This document shows, piece by piece, positions 34,240 through 45,300 of a stretch of 64,000 bases of DNA. The notes under the pieces are model-generated. The model was given only the letters and a program-made list of their open reading frames with translations, was not told the DNA's origin and made no database searches. Made by a program: the position numbers and the translations under genes. The stretch's first letter is position 1, and every line of letters begins with the position of its first letter. Source of the stretch: Bdellovibrio sp. (GTDB taxonomy: Bacteria > Bdellovibrionota > Bacteriovoracia > Bacteriovoracales > Bacteriovoracaceae); NCBI GenBank assembly GCA_016187935.1, contig JACPIU010000018.1, positions 1 through 64,000 of the forward strand, read 5' to 3'.

Positions 34240-34992
34240 TTATTGTATAAGTGGAAAAAGATGGGACAGTAAAATGGCGGCCGAAGCTGCGACATTGAGA
34301 CTTTCCACTTGATTGGTTCCAGGAATAGTCAGGCGAATGTCGGCGTCTTTGAGAGTTTGCGTCCTCAGTCCGGTGCGTTCTTCTCCCAGGAACAAGGCCA
34401 ACTTAGTACTCAGTTTTGGTTTTTGCGCGAGAGCATAAAGTGATAGGTCAGAAGTATGGGAACTGGTGGCAAGAGTTGTGTAATGGTTCTTTTTTAAGAG
34501 GCCTATAAGAGTGTCCGTATTACTTGTGTCAACGATGCTGAGATATTCCCCCCCGCCCTCGGCCACGCGGAAGGCCGATCCGGTCAACACCATGTCGGGG
34601 CGATTGGTAAGGAGACCACTGACGCCAAAGTGCGCTGCGGCGCGCATGATGGCGCCAAGATTGTGAGGATTTTCCACATTCTCCAGACATAGACACAAAA
34701 CCTTCGAACGAGACGACATCAGTTTCAACCATTCGGGAATTTTCATAATCGCCGGCCTTCTTGTAATGAGGCAAACACCTCCATGCCGATCTGACTCGGC
34801 TATTTTGTCCAGTTCTGCTTCGCTCACAAGATGATAGGCCAACTTTTGGGCCGCCATAAATTTCATGACATGGGAAAATTTTTTTTTCTCCTTTTGTACC
34901 AGGTATAGACGAACAATATCGTGGGGCCGCACCTTAAAGGTGGCCTGAACGGCATTTCTGCCATAGATGCGCATTTCCGCTGATTTTTTCAT
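34240..34992 (-). CDS. SpoU/TrmH-family RNA 2'-O-methyltransferase
   Basis: A 250-aa SPOUT enzyme with an N-terminal RNA-binding domain (GRNAVQATF) and the three SpoU motifs: ENVENPHNLGAIMRAA, LFLGEERTGL and IPGTNQVESLNVAASAAI. RlmB (23S G2251) is the closest kind by layout, but the target is not proven. GGAGGAGAG precedes the ATG. It is the first gene of a two-gene RNA-modification operon. Confidence 0.88.
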   Translation of the reverse strand: MKKSAEMRIYGRNAVQATFKVRPHDIVRLYLVQKEKKKFSHVMKFMAAQKLAYHLVSEAELDKIAESDRHGGVCLITRRPAIMKIPEWLKLMSSRSKVLCLCLENVENPHNLGAIMRAAAHFGVSGLLTNRPDMVLTGSAFRVAEGGGEYLSIVDTSNTDTLIGLLKKNHYTTLATSSHTSDLSLYALAQKPKLSTKLALFLGEERTGLRTQTLKDADIRLTIPGTNQVESLNVAASAAILLSHLFPLIQ

Positions 34993-35050
34993 CTCTCTCC
35001 TCCCTACCTCACCCCTCCTCGGTAGATTAGCAAACTTAGAAGTATTAATC

Positions 35051-35079
35051 TTGAAAATAGTGGGTCTGCATCTTAAACT
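35051..35079 (+). promoter_or_regulatory. Sigma70-type promoter
   Basis: TTGAAA (5/6), exactly 17-base spacer, TAAACT (4/6), ending 21 bases before the ATG of the gene at 35101, which also has a GGAGGGG site. Confidence 0.6.
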
Positions 35080-35100
35080 GATTAGGCCCGGAGGGGCAAA

Positions 35101-36444
35101 ATGCTAAAGTTTACTGTGCGATCACCATTTCTCTTAATCTATATTTTCTTTATATGTATTAATTTCAGTTACAAATTAGATGGTGGTACCAATTCAGATT
35201 CCCGTTTTGCCATGATGCGCGCCATGCTTGATGAGAAAACTTTTATAATTAATAAATATAGAGAATGGACGGTGGATTGGTCCCAAACACCTGATCAGAA
35301 TTATTACTCCAACAAGGCCCCCGGTCCCAGTCTGCTAGGCCTGCCGGCCTTTTATTTCATAGACAAAATACGTCCGCAAGAGGTCCGTCCAAGTATGATC
35401 TTTGAAAATTATTTATGCATGATCACTCAAGTTGTTCCCTTTTTGTTGGCCCTGGCGGTCTTAGTTTATTTTATGAGAAAAAAGAATGTTCCCTGGAGGG
35501 CCCTGCACTTAATGGTTCTTCTCTTATTATTTGGAAATACTGCCGCTCTTTTTATGAATACTTTTTTTGGTCACGGTTTTGTGGGGACATTAATTGTGCT
35601 CTTGTGTATAGGGCTCTATACCAAAAAAGATTTTTTAATCGGATTAAGTTATGGCTTATGTCTTCTTTCGGAATATGGCCTGGCGCTCTTCTTATTACCC
35701 TTACTTTTATATCTTGGGATCGAGAGAAAAAATTTTCGATGGCTTGGATTTTTTGTTCTCGGCGGCTTAATTCCTGCGGTTTTATGGGTTTGGTATCATG
35801 TGAGCTGTTTCGATTCACCTTTTGTAATAGCGGCCAAATATATGAATCCCTATTTTCAGAGTGTTAAATCATCCAATAATTTGTTCAATATCTTCAGCAC
35901 AGAGTTCCGATGGAAAGTTTTCTTTATGCTTTTATTTGGGGGAGAACGCGGTATTTTGGTCACTCAACCATGGGTGCTATTTTTAATAGGATTGATTCCC
36001 ATGCAGATTTTCAAAAGGGATGCGCACAGAGAACACCAGGGGCTTGTGATCTTGGGAATAACTTTGTTCACGCTTTTGCTCCTGATGAATGTTAATTTTG
36101 GAACATGGAATTCCGGATGGGCACCCGGCCCCCGATACTTATCGCCAGCATTTGTTTTTCTGGCCTTTATCGTCGGTCTGTCTTATGACACTTTTTCATT
36201 AGAGGGTAAATCTTTTCTATGGTTAGGAGCGCTCGTTGCTTTCGTCGTTTTTGCCTCCGTTGCCTCAAACTCTATCCTGGCACCTGAAGACATATCTCTT
36301 TTTGAGTGGTTCTCTCGCAATGTCTACTCAGACATTCCCAAATATTCCTGGATGAAATTTATTGGTTTCTTGGTGATTTTTGCAGTTTTAAATGTCGCTA
36401 CATGGGTGCTTGTACGAGAACAAGAACTTTTCGGCATGGACTAG
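35101..36444 (+). CDS. Multi-TM glycosyltransferase-like membrane protein
   Basis: A 447-aa protein with about 10-11 TM helices. The first periplasmic loop (SDSRFAMMRAML, YREWTVDW, YYSNKAPGPSLLGLP) matches a family of bacterial PMT/ArnT-like (GT-C) membrane proteins in which acidic residues of this loop act in sugar transfer from a lipid carrier. Donor and acceptor are unknown. It ends 13 bases from the convergent TIGR03545 gene. Confidence 0.65.
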   Translation: MLKFTVRSPFLLIYIFFICINFSYKLDGGTNSDSRFAMMRAMLDEKTFIINKYREWTVDWSQTPDQNYYSNKAPGPSLLGLPAFYFIDKIRPQEVRPSMIFENYLCMITQVVPFLLALAVLVYFMRKKNVPWRALHLMVLLLLFGNTAALFMNTFFGHGFVGTLIVLLCIGLYTKKDFLIGLSYGLCLLSEYGLALFLLPLLLYLGIERKNFRWLGFFVLGGLIPAVLWVWYHVSCFDSPFVIAAKYMNPYFQSVKSSNNLFNIFSTEFRWKVFFMLLFGGERGILVTQPWVLFLIGLIPMQIFKRDAHREHQGLVILGITLFTLLLLMNVNFGTWNSGWAPGPRYLSPAFVFLAFIVGLSYDTFSLEGKSFLWLGALVAFVVFASVASNSILAPEDISLFEWFSRNVYSDIPKYSWMKFIGFLVIFAVLNVATWVLVREQELFGMD

Positions 36445-36457
36445 TAGACCTTCAAAT

Positions 36458-38473
36458 CTAAAGTTTGAATTTCTTTTTAAGTCCTTTGAGTACGGCTTTG
36501 CCTTTGTCTTCTGCGCCACCTGTGTTGGACTTAACTTTATCGTCCAGAGCGGCTTGGGCCTTATTTTTGGCCGCTTCAATGTCCTTCTCTCTTTCTCCCA
36601 CAAGACTGTCAAGCTTGCTCTTGATCTTGGCATATTTTTCTTCGATCATTTTGCGCTTCGGACCAATTTTAGCATCCAGTTTTTTCTTGAGTTGCTCTTT
36701 CGCCGCGGCCACGCGTTCGTTCAGTTCACGTTTTAATCCGCTGGCCAATTCGTCGCCTAAGTTCGAGCTAAAGTCCCAGCTCAGTGAGGCCCACGTTCCG
36801 CGAGCGGTGGCGTCTAAGGTTATCAGAGGAATACCCCTTAGAAGCGAGGACAGAATTTCGGTCACTTTTTTATTCTGGGACTCGACCAAGTACTCCACCT
36901 CACGGAAGCGGTTATTCATGGACATGAGAATCATTTCCTCGCTGTGTTTGAGGTTTACGTTCATCACGCCCTTGGCCTTGGCAATGCCAAATTTTAATTT
37001 TTTACTTTTGGATAAAACGTGTTGGTCGATCGGATAATTTCCAACTGAGAGGGACACTTCTTCACCGGGAGTCGGCAAGTGATGGTTGAGAGAAGCGGTG
37101 AAATTTACGTCATAAATTTTGGCCCCTGGAAAATTCCCTCCCACTGTCAAAATCATGGGTTTTCCAACCACTTGCGGGTCAGTCGTGAAGTTCGTTCCTT
37201 GGCCTTTCAGGTTTCCTTGTGTTCCACCTTGAACATCCTTGGGGGCTTCCGAGCTGATTTCAATATTTTTGAGCCATACCAGAGGGTAAGCTCCTTTTTT
37301 GGGGAAGCGATAATCAACACCACTGGCCCTGGGGCGGGGCTTCGGTTTGGCCAATTCATCCTTGGCCTTCTCGGCCGCGGTTTTCTTAGGCGGGAGATAT
37401 TCCCTTGCCATATCCAGATATTTTTTTGAACTGCCCAATTTTGCCAGAACAAAAGGACCGAACAATCCTTGCGCAAGATTTTTTGTATCCAGAGAGGGAA
37501 TTTTGAAACGGGTCTGAAGATTCTTCAGATCTTGCTCGATCAGATCATCAATTTTCTTAAAAGAAGATTCCAGCATCTTAACGCTGGAAGAGATTTCTTT
37601 TCCGCCCTCCTTGACTGTTTTGACTGTCAGGGTGAGTTTATTGAAATCATCTTTGAAGTCTTTTAGTTGTTTGGCCGCTTGGAGGGGATTGCTATCAAGC
37701 TTAGTTTCCTTTATCTTTTGCGCTGTTTGCTCGAATTCATCCTTTGTAGGCAAAGCTTTGATTTTTTCTTCCCACATTTTTTGTTTGGTGGTCAGCTCTT
37801 GTTCCAGACTTTCAATAAACTTTTCAGATTCAAGAGTATCACGAATCTCTTCCAGTTGAGCTTTGGTGTCTCCACCCTCTAAGATGGCGGCAAGGTCACC
37901 CAAAGCATTTCCCTTGAATTCTTTTTGCGCTTCTTCCAGGGCCACCGATTTTGCCTCACCCGCTAGCTTGCCGGCCGCCGAGGGTTTGTTGTCTTCAGGT
38001 TTTTCAGGTTCGACAGGCAGAACTTTTCCAGGAGATTTTCGGGGAGACTGCCAAGAAATTCCTTTTATGGCAAAATTGTCGATAACAAATTTACCGCGCA
38101 GGAGCCCATCCCATAAAAGTTTGGCGGCGATAGTTTTAATTTCCAAAATATTTGTGGAGGGGTTTTCCTTATCGGTCACTTGAAGACCGGTTAGTTCAAA
38201 ACCTCCACCTAAAAAACTGGAATGAAAATCGGCAACATCCACTTGCGCACCATTAATTTTAGTGCCGGCGAATTCCATGGCCCAACGGAGATTGGCATCA
38301 AATAAAAATTTGAAATATAAAAAAGTACCAAGTCCAATAATAAGCAGAGGCACCACCACTCCCGTGCGAATGGGGCCGGGTGGGCGTTTCACCTTTTGAA
38401 CTTTTTTGGGTTCACTATCCGGCATCGGGGGAACTTCGGGGGGAGTATTAGTAGAGTCGGTCATATTTTTCAT
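36458..38473 (-). CDS. TIGR03545-family protein, membrane-anchored
   Basis: A 671-aa protein: a Pro-rich cytoplasmic tail, one TM helix (residues ~38-56), an AsmA-like segment (AGTKINGAQVDVADF, LELTGLQV type), a long coiled-coil/charged middle (residues ~165-340), a beta-rich part and a Lys/Glu-rich helical C terminus. It matches TIGR03545, an uncharacterised family of outer-membrane bacteria, and overlaps the TIGR03546 gene by 26 bases. An envelope lipid-transfer role has been guessed for AsmA-like proteins; here that is inference. Confidence 0.75.
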   Translation of the reverse strand: MKNMTDSTNTPPEVPPMPDSEPKKVQKVKRPPGPIRTGVVVPLLIIGLGTFLYFKFLFDANLRWAMEFAGTKINGAQVDVADFHSSFLGGGFELTGLQVTDKENPSTNILEIKTIAAKLLWDGLLRGKFVIDNFAIKGISWQSPRKSPGKVLPVEPEKPEDNKPSAAGKLAGEAKSVALEEAQKEFKGNALGDLAAILEGGDTKAQLEEIRDTLESEKFIESLEQELTTKQKMWEEKIKALPTKDEFEQTAQKIKETKLDSNPLQAAKQLKDFKDDFNKLTLTVKTVKEGGKEISSSVKMLESSFKKIDDLIEQDLKNLQTRFKIPSLDTKNLAQGLFGPFVLAKLGSSKKYLDMAREYLPPKKTAAEKAKDELAKPKPRPRASGVDYRFPKKGAYPLVWLKNIEISSEAPKDVQGGTQGNLKGQGTNFTTDPQVVGKPMILTVGGNFPGAKIYDVNFTASLNHHLPTPGEEVSLSVGNYPIDQHVLSKSKKLKFGIAKAKGVMNVNLKHSEEMILMSMNNRFREVEYLVESQNKKVTEILSSLLRGIPLITLDATARGTWASLSWDFSSNLGDELASGLKRELNERVAAAKEQLKKKLDAKIGPKRKMIEEKYAKIKSKLDSLVGEREKDIEAAKNKAQAALDDKVKSNTGGAEDKGKAVLKGLKKKFKL

Positions 38474-38969
38474 ACCATTGAAAGAGGGAAGTGGCCTTTA
38501 AGGCCTTCCACAGTTTGGTGTCTTTAATTTTTGCCACGATTAATTCGCGATATTTTAGGACCAGCATGCGGGTCAATAAGAAAACCAAAGGGAAGAGGAG
38601 AATGGAGAGCACCCCGGAACCCATAACCACCGAGTTGTAAAACTTGGTGAAGGGAACGATCGGCAGATTATAGGCCCAGGTCAGCGTCGAATGGAGACTG
38701 TCCATATCTAAAATGACCCGCCCAAAACGATCGAACAAGGGATCAAAAAGCCAGGCAATGAATTTAAAGAAAAAGGCCGAGAGGCCTGCCGCCCCAAACT
38801 GCACGCGGAAAAAAAGTGCCAAGAGTAAAACCAGAATTGTTTGTAAGGAGAAACCAGGTGCCATTCCCAAGATAAACCCCAGGGCGACTCCAGCGGCGAT
38901 TTGATTGGTTCCTGTTTCTGAATTGAGCAACTTGATAAACGCGAAAATCTGTTTCAGCATCAGTGTCAT
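38448..38969 (-). CDS. TIGR03546-family (DUF2062-like) membrane protein
   Basis: A 173-aa protein with three or four TM helices: QIAAGVALGFILGMAPGFSLQT then GPxGLS-like AAGLSAFFFKFIAWLFDP. It resembles DUF2062-type proteins and the TIGR03546 family, which occurs beside TIGR03545. AAAGG precedes the ATG. It is the first gene of the pair, with its own promoter. Function unknown. Confidence 0.75.
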   Translation of the reverse strand: MTLMLKQIFAFIKLLNSETGTNQIAAGVALGFILGMAPGFSLQTILVLLLALFFRVQFGAAGLSAFFFKFIAWLFDPLFDRFGRVILDMDSLHSTLTWAYNLPIVPFTKFYNSVVMGSGVLSILLFPLVFLLTRMLVLKYRELIVAKIKDTKLWKALKATSLFQWYEKYDRLY

Positions 38970-38996
38970 GGATCAAACCTTTAAAAATTTTTGATT

Positions 38997-39025
38997 AGTA
39001 TAAACCGTGAAGAGTCAGAGGGCAA
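38997..39025 (-). promoter_or_regulatory. Sigma70-type promoter of the TIGR03546/03545 pair
   Basis: On the minus strand TTGCCC (4/6), 17-base spacer, TATACT (5/6), 28 bases before the ATG at 38969. Confidence 0.6.
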
Positions 39026-39043
39026 TTATTCTTGTAGATAAAA

Positions 39044-42000
39044 TCACTCAAGTTTAAATGATTTGATTCCCCAAACGTCGCCGTTATATTTGCACAAGAA
39101 GAGCAGCTGATGGGCCTGGCCTTGTATGCTAACCGGGTTCATGGCCTTGCAGTTATCGGGCACCAAAAAAGAGTATTTGGCGGGAACGAAGGCCTGGTCG
39201 TTGTGCACTTCTAAGATGTAGGCGCGATTTCCGTTTATTTGAGTGTTGTCGATAAAAAGGGCAGGTCGAAGACCGCTTTCGCCTTTCGAAATGATGGGAA
39301 AGAAGAGGTCATTTAAAAGTTTGCCCGGAAGGAAACTAAAACGTGCAATGGGATAGTCAAAAGCGGTGCGATCGATATTGACCAGGTCGGAGGGGCCTCG
39401 AACTTCCGTTTTGATTTTTTCATCCAAAAAGAGCAAACGTGATTTTGTCTGGAAGATTGAAATCATGGAAGATGAACTGTCTTGATGATAGGCTCCCACA
39501 AAACCGAGAATATGATCTGTGGCCCTGGGATAGTTATAGTAACCACCACCAGTGCTGGTGATTGTTTGGATGGCGTTGAGATTGGTGCGTAAAAGGGCGG
39601 TGGTTTTGACCGAGGTCAGGCCTTGGTAACCCACAAAGAAATCCGCCCCGCCACGGGTGGCGCGCTCAGGCGAGAGGCGAGTCGCGGCGTAATGCAAATC
39701 GAGTTCCACTCGACGGCCTTGCAGATTCATCTTTTCCACTTTCGGTTCACCCAACGAAGTGTAGGTCAGAACATAATCATCGCGTAAATAACCTTTACCT
39801 ACGGACAGAAGAATGCGTGCCTCACCGCGTTTGTAGGCGGCACGGTCCGACACTAGTGGAGCGATGACCGCGATTTGGTCATTCCACTTGATTTTGAAAT
39901 CCTTGCGAAATTTTTCATAAAAGGCGGGTGGGTCCAATAACTTGGTCGCCAGTGTGATCACGCCATTTTTCTCTTCCGGGACCAAGACGTATAGGCGCAC
40001 ATAAAGCGAGCGATCAGGGGAGCGGAAAGCACTTTTCTTTTGATAGATCTCGGGCAAGCGACCGACTTCTAAAAAAGCGCGCGTGGCAACCTGTGTTCCG
40101 CCGGGAAGTGGGGCGGGCACAAAAAAGACCTTGTCGGAATTCAAGGCCACAGTGTCGGGGGTATAGCGCCAGTGACTTTTTCCAGGAAAGAGTTCGTGCA
40201 ATTCAAAATCAAAATAACTAAATTGTAGAAATTCTTTGTCTGTGGCCTCTTTCCCCGTTTTGGCCACCGTGGTGATTTCTAAGTCGGGCCGGCCATCATA
40301 ATTGGTGTCGGTAATGGTGAGTGCCAGCGGTCGCGTGGCACCCAGAATAAAAAGTGATTCTGTCCGTTCGCTTAACTTCCCATCCTTCAGATCAAAGAAA
40401 AAGTAGCGCACGCCAAAGTTCGGCCCCTCATTTTCAATTCGCGCCAACGAGTAGAAGGGGTGGGGAAGAAGTTGATAGGGATCACTGACACTCATCATAT
40501 TGGGATAAAGAATCCCGCCTCGAATGTCCGCCAGACGATGCTTTTCGTCTTTGAGAAGAACTTCCGCGTGGGCGATTTGTTCGTCGTCTTTAAAAACACG
40601 TACCAACGGCAGAATATGGTTGAAGCTTTTTTCCGCCATGCCTTCGGCACTGATGGAGACTTGAATAGGAATCTGGTGGTCGCCTTCGAGCGATTCGAGC
40701 GTTCCGTTCATGCGCAGAAGAGCACTCTCGCTTTGAGGCATTTCGGCAATTTCAAAAATATTTTTTTCCAGGTTTAAATTGCTGGGTAAGGAAATCTGCA
40801 CGCGAATATTTTTTGCCAGTAACCAATAGTTTTTGATTCTGAGATCAATAAAGAATTTTTTATCCTTTGCCTGGAATGGGATGTGCGCGAGTTCTTTAAA
40901 AACGGGAGCAAGAAGCGGTGCCGGTGTCGCCTCCAGACTCTTCTCAATGTTGAGTGTGCCAAAAAGTGTCGGACGTGGTCGTTTCAACGGTGCTATCGCA
41001 TCAACCACCGGATTGGTTCCTGCCATCAAACGTGCTTTAAGTTCATCCAGCGTTATTTCAGGTAAAACGGCCTTGAGAATGGCCGAGGCACCTGACACCA
41101 AAGGAGCGGCTTGGCTCGTGCCATTTTTAACCTCATATCCCGTGAGAGAAAAGTTGAGCGGGAAAAAATTGGTGGGATAGGTGCTTAGGATGTGATCTCC
41201 CGGGGCCACAAGATCAACGTGCCCGCCATAATTGGAAAAAGAGGCAAGCTGGCCATCGATTTGGGTGGCACCAACGCACAAGACGTGGTGATAAGCACAA
41301 GGGAAAATGGGTGAAGAGGTATTATTATTACCGGCAGCGGCAACCACCACGATTCCTTGATTAATCGCTTCCATAAAGGCCTGGTGCAGATATTGAGTAT
41401 CTATACTGCGTGGCCATCCCAAACTTAAGTTGATGACATTGGCCTTCATTTTAATGGCATAAAGAAGTCCACGCGCCAGACGATCGGTCATAGAGGTTGC
41501 TGCCTGATTCTGCTCGTCCGCGGCACCCATAACTTTGATGGGTAGAATTTTTACTTGTGGGAAAATGCCGTAAATACCCTGGGTGTTGGCCTTGGCGGCA
41601 ATCAGACCCGCCACATGGGTGCCGTGTCCGGTGTCGTCGAGAGGAAAACGCGCCTCCTTGGAGGCCTTATGCGCCATAAAGTTCCAGCCCATGCAGTCAC
41701 CATGAAGAGAGTTATTATCATTATCGGCGACTTCTGCTTCCGTGCCCTCCGCCATAATCCCACCCTCAGGCGCACATTCTGTTTCGTTGCGTTTGATTTG
41801 CCCCTTCAAGTCAGGGTGATTGAAATCGATACCGGAATCTATGACGGCGACAATCACTTCGCGTTTGAGCCGTGGCGCTAATGTGCCGGCGATATTTTTG
41901 ATGCCAATATCGACGTGGCTACCCGCCGCCAATGTATTGTAATTGATATCATCAATATCCATAGTAACCTGCGGGCCGCTACCGATAACCGGCCACTGGT

Positions 42001-42337
42001 AAGTCAGTAAAGGATCGGTCGAAATGTCTTGAGCGGGGCGATTCGGTGAGGGAATAATACCTTGGGCCTCGATAGGATAGACGCCTTCGGCCTTATTAAT
42101 TTGGAGATTGCTTATACTTTGCAATTGGGTTTTTATCGTGCTGAGTTTGGCTTCGGCACGGTAGAGGCGTTGAAAGTAATCGCTGGGATAATCGCTGAAT
42201 TGCTCCAATGAAGTTTGGCGTATCTCTTCGGTCGTGAGGGGGCGAGAAAGTTCTATGACCCACACTTCTGCCATGGCCTTGCCGATGAAAAGCAGGGACA
42301 AAATGATGAGGACAAAAAGCTCTATCCGTCTACTCAT
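39044..42337 (-). CDS. Large secreted subtilisin-like (S8) serine protease
   Basis: A 1,097-aa secreted protease with the complete catalytic set: Asp167 in VIDSGID, His238 in GHGTHVAG, Asn337 in AAGNNN and Ser408 in NGTSQAAP. A ~140-residue N-terminal part precedes the catalytic domain and could be a propeptide; it contains WVIELSRPL at 26-34. About 650 residues follow the catalytic domain, with beta-rich segments and an FG-GAP-like pattern (TDTNYDGRPDLEI). The ATG at 42337 has GGGGAG upstream and overlaps the stop of the 1,020-aa gene by ATGA, so the two are translationally coupled. Confidence 0.88.
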   Translation of the reverse strand: MSRRIELFVLIILSLLFIGKAMAEVWVIELSRPLTTEEIRQTSLEQFSDYPSDYFQRLYRAEAKLSTIKTQLQSISNLQINKAEGVYPIEAQGIIPSPNRPAQDISTDPLLTYQWPVIGSGPQVTMDIDDINYNTLAAGSHVDIGIKNIAGTLAPRLKREVIVAVIDSGIDFNHPDLKGQIKRNETECAPEGGIMAEGTEAEVADNDNNSLHGDCMGWNFMAHKASKEARFPLDDTGHGTHVAGLIAAKANTQGIYGIFPQVKILPIKVMGAADEQNQAATSMTDRLARGLLYAIKMKANVINLSLGWPRSIDTQYLHQAFMEAINQGIVVVAAAGNNNTSSPIFPCAYHHVLCVGATQIDGQLASFSNYGGHVDLVAPGDHILSTYPTNFFPLNFSLTGYEVKNGTSQAAPLVSGASAILKAVLPEITLDELKARLMAGTNPVVDAIAPLKRPRPTLFGTLNIEKSLEATPAPLLAPVFKELAHIPFQAKDKKFFIDLRIKNYWLLAKNIRVQISLPSNLNLEKNIFEIAEMPQSESALLRMNGTLESLEGDHQIPIQVSISAEGMAEKSFNHILPLVRVFKDDEQIAHAEVLLKDEKHRLADIRGGILYPNMMSVSDPYQLLPHPFYSLARIENEGPNFGVRYFFFDLKDGKLSERTESLFILGATRPLALTITDTNYDGRPDLEITTVAKTGKEATDKEFLQFSYFDFELHELFPGKSHWRYTPDTVALNSDKVFFVPAPLPGGTQVATRAFLEVGRLPEIYQKKSAFRSPDRSLYVRLYVLVPEEKNGVITLATKLLDPPAFYEKFRKDFKIKWNDQIAVIAPLVSDRAAYKRGEARILLSVGKGYLRDDYVLTYTSLGEPKVEKMNLQGRRVELDLHYAATRLSPERATRGGADFFVGYQGLTSVKTTALLRTNLNAIQTITSTGGGYYNYPRATDHILGFVGAYHQDSSSSMISIFQTKSRLLFLDEKIKTEVRGPSDLVNIDRTAFDYPIARFSFLPGKLLNDLFFPIISKGESGLRPALFIDNTQINGNRAYILEVHNDQAFVPAKYSFLVPDNCKAMNPVSIQGQAHQLLFLCKYNGDVWGIKSFKLE

Positions 42338-45300
42338 ATGAGTCTCCCCATTAACCAACTTAAGAAAAACTCGCCTTCGCTCATGCCTGTTAAGCGTTGA
42401 ATGCGGGTCAACGGCCCACCCATATCTTCCTCTCCGAATTCTCCCAGTGAGTTAGAAAGGTAAGGTGAATCGCCATTTTCATCGCCGACTCGAAAGCCTT
42501 CCAATTTGGAGTAGACATAAAGGTTTTCATCGCCACCGACCAATTTTGTGATGCCTTGAAGATTCAATTTATCTTCGGCCAGGATGAGTGCCCGAGTGGC
42601 GGCGTTGGCCATGCCGCTTAAAGATTTCTTTTCGCGTGCTTTGTGGTATTTTTTCTGAAGTGTGAGAAAGCGTCGCACGCCTGATAATAACCAGCGTTTT
42701 TTATTCTGGTTTTTATCAAAGATAGAACGAATATCTTTTTCCGCCAGATTAAACATATTCTGGATGCCATCGGCATAGACGAGGAAGTTGACGTTGATGT
42801 TATAGAGATACAACTTGTCCGCTTCGTTGAGAACGGTCTTGGGATAAAAGCTGAACTGATAACGTTGTTTGACTTCCTCCAAAAGCTTGAGGGCCTTTTT
42901 TCGACTGGCGGAAAAGCCATTCCAAATGCGCGAGACTTTGAGGAAAGGTTTTTCCAGACCTGCCTCCGTGACCTCGCCTTCAAAGGTGGAAATGATATTC
43001 TCGGCCTTCCCAAAATAGTTATTGCCGGCATTTCCTTCACTAATGGCGGGCGGCACATAATCGCCTTTTAAGAAAATCGCCGGGAGTGCTGCTAAGGCCT
43101 CAGTGGCGGCGCCGACCGGATCAGTTCCGAAGGTGCGGCCGCGGTACTTGCGGTAAAGGTTAATGGATTCTCCTTCGGGATGTGTGACAGTGAAACGATT
43201 GCTGGAGTTGATGCGGTCGTAGCGCCAAATGAGAAATCCCAGACTTTGGCGGCCTTCGGTGAAATTATATTTGAGCTTATAAGGCCGCTCAATCTTTTCA
43301 ATGCGCTCAAGGGAATTATGGAAAAAGACATGTCGAAGCGCTCCCAAGGTTTTAATGATGTCGGGATTTTCCTTGTCGATATTGACGGCAATAAATTTAC
43401 TGCGGGCCATGCCCAAGGTCGTGCGCATCTGTGCCTTGAGCACGGGGACGCCGGCGCGGAAGACAATTCCTAGCCCGAGCTGATGGAGATTGCCAAAATC
43501 GCGATAGAGATGAACGATGTTTTCACTCTTCCTTTGAATGTGCAGGCGACTGATCACTATTTCATTGGCGTTGACGGAGGCACCGACGGCAAGAAGGCGC
43601 AGATAATTGACACCCACATTGGCGCCTATACCGGCGGAAATTGAATCAGTGATAATGATGGATTCACCCACTTCCATATTTTCCGTGAAGAGCTTCAGCG
43701 CCTCGCTCACGCGTTTTTGTTTTTCTTCCGCCGCCAATTGATTCAAGTCAACGTTAACCAGATTATCAAAGGCGTGTCCGTACTTGCGCTTCAACAGGGG
43801 AACCAGGATATTTTTAAAGGGATACTTGAGGGCGCGTTTGATGCTGGTAATGGGGCGAATATGGGCGTAGGTGCGGGACAAGTTGGCCTGGGCCGTGGCG
43901 CCGACAGTAAGCGGGGTGGGAATTCCGTCAAAACCGATATAAGCTCCACCTGATACGGAAACGCCAATGGTATCAACGAGCTGAATTCGATTGTTCGTGC
44001 CGAGATAAGTTCCAGCGACGACTTTCCTGCCGAGAATGAATTGCCCGCGCACCATGGGAAAAACATAAGCGCCAAAGTCGCGAGTGCTTGGTTCGCCCAA
44101 AGTCACGTTTTGCGCCAAGGCCTGAGCAGCAAGCTGCTCTTCGCGCGCCATCAATTGAGAATCCAGGTTGGTTCCCAAATAGGGAATGGAGTTTAAAGCG
44201 GTGGTGGCCGCCAGGAGTCCATTGGATACACCTTCTGATAATACAAAAGAAGTCACTTCACTGGCCGATAACGGATTTTCCGGATCACCGAAAGAAAATC
44301 GCCCGGCATAACCAGGCCAGAATTCCTGTTTTAATTCACCCTCGATGAGTTCCGTGCCATTGCTGATATGGGGATTGAATTCCAGTTCATCGCCATCCAT
44401 GCGCAATAATTTGCCCATGGAATTGCGGCGAGAGAACAACTTTTCTTTCACCAGCATGGCCACTGATGAGGGGAAGGCCGCGGCTTCGACGATTTCCTCC
44501 CAATCCGCACGCGTTAAACGCAGGATACGATTGGTGATCCACTTGGCGTCTTCATAAGTGCAATCAAAATTGGCGGCGTCATCATAGGGCAACATGACGT
44601 TGTTGGAAATAATTCTTCCTGCAGACCAATCAAAGAGGTTGACGCTTTCAGGAATTTCCACCAAAGAGTAGGGAATCAAAAGCGAGCGAAATGTGCGTCG
44701 GCCTTGGGGGACTTCGGGCGGCATGAACCCAATGCTCAGGTTATACATGGAGCCATGGTCATCAATCGCCAACATATCTTGCAAAGTTAAAATAGTGGGA
44801 TCTGCATCTCGGGTAATCCAGCGATCGGTAGAACCAAAAGTCGATTCCCCTAATTGAGTGATAAAAAGTTTTTTCTCGTTTTCACTCTTGAAACGCAATT
44901 GTATTTTCTTTAAGTGCTTGATGGCGGGCACTTGATATCCCAATTTGTATAAAAGGGCCTGACGTAAGAGAACATTATGGGCCCGCTTGGAGGCGAGTAA
45001 GGTGAAAAGACGACCTTCTCCCGTACTGACAGTTTTTTGAATGGTGAAACGAAAATTGCCAGCGCGAGAGAGAAGGGGAGATAAATATTGAACTTCATCG
45101 TAGTAATCAATATCAACTTTCGCCAGATCGGCAGATTTGAGCGGACGTGCAAGTTCATTTTTCCAGATCCCTGAAGGTACCGGATCGAGCACGGAATGAT
45201 CGAAATCTCCCGACTGCTGCTGGTAGAGGAGATGCAACTCTTCGGGAGAAATCGGTTTCCCCTGATAGAGCAAATCGTTCGACGGACGATCCATGTATGA

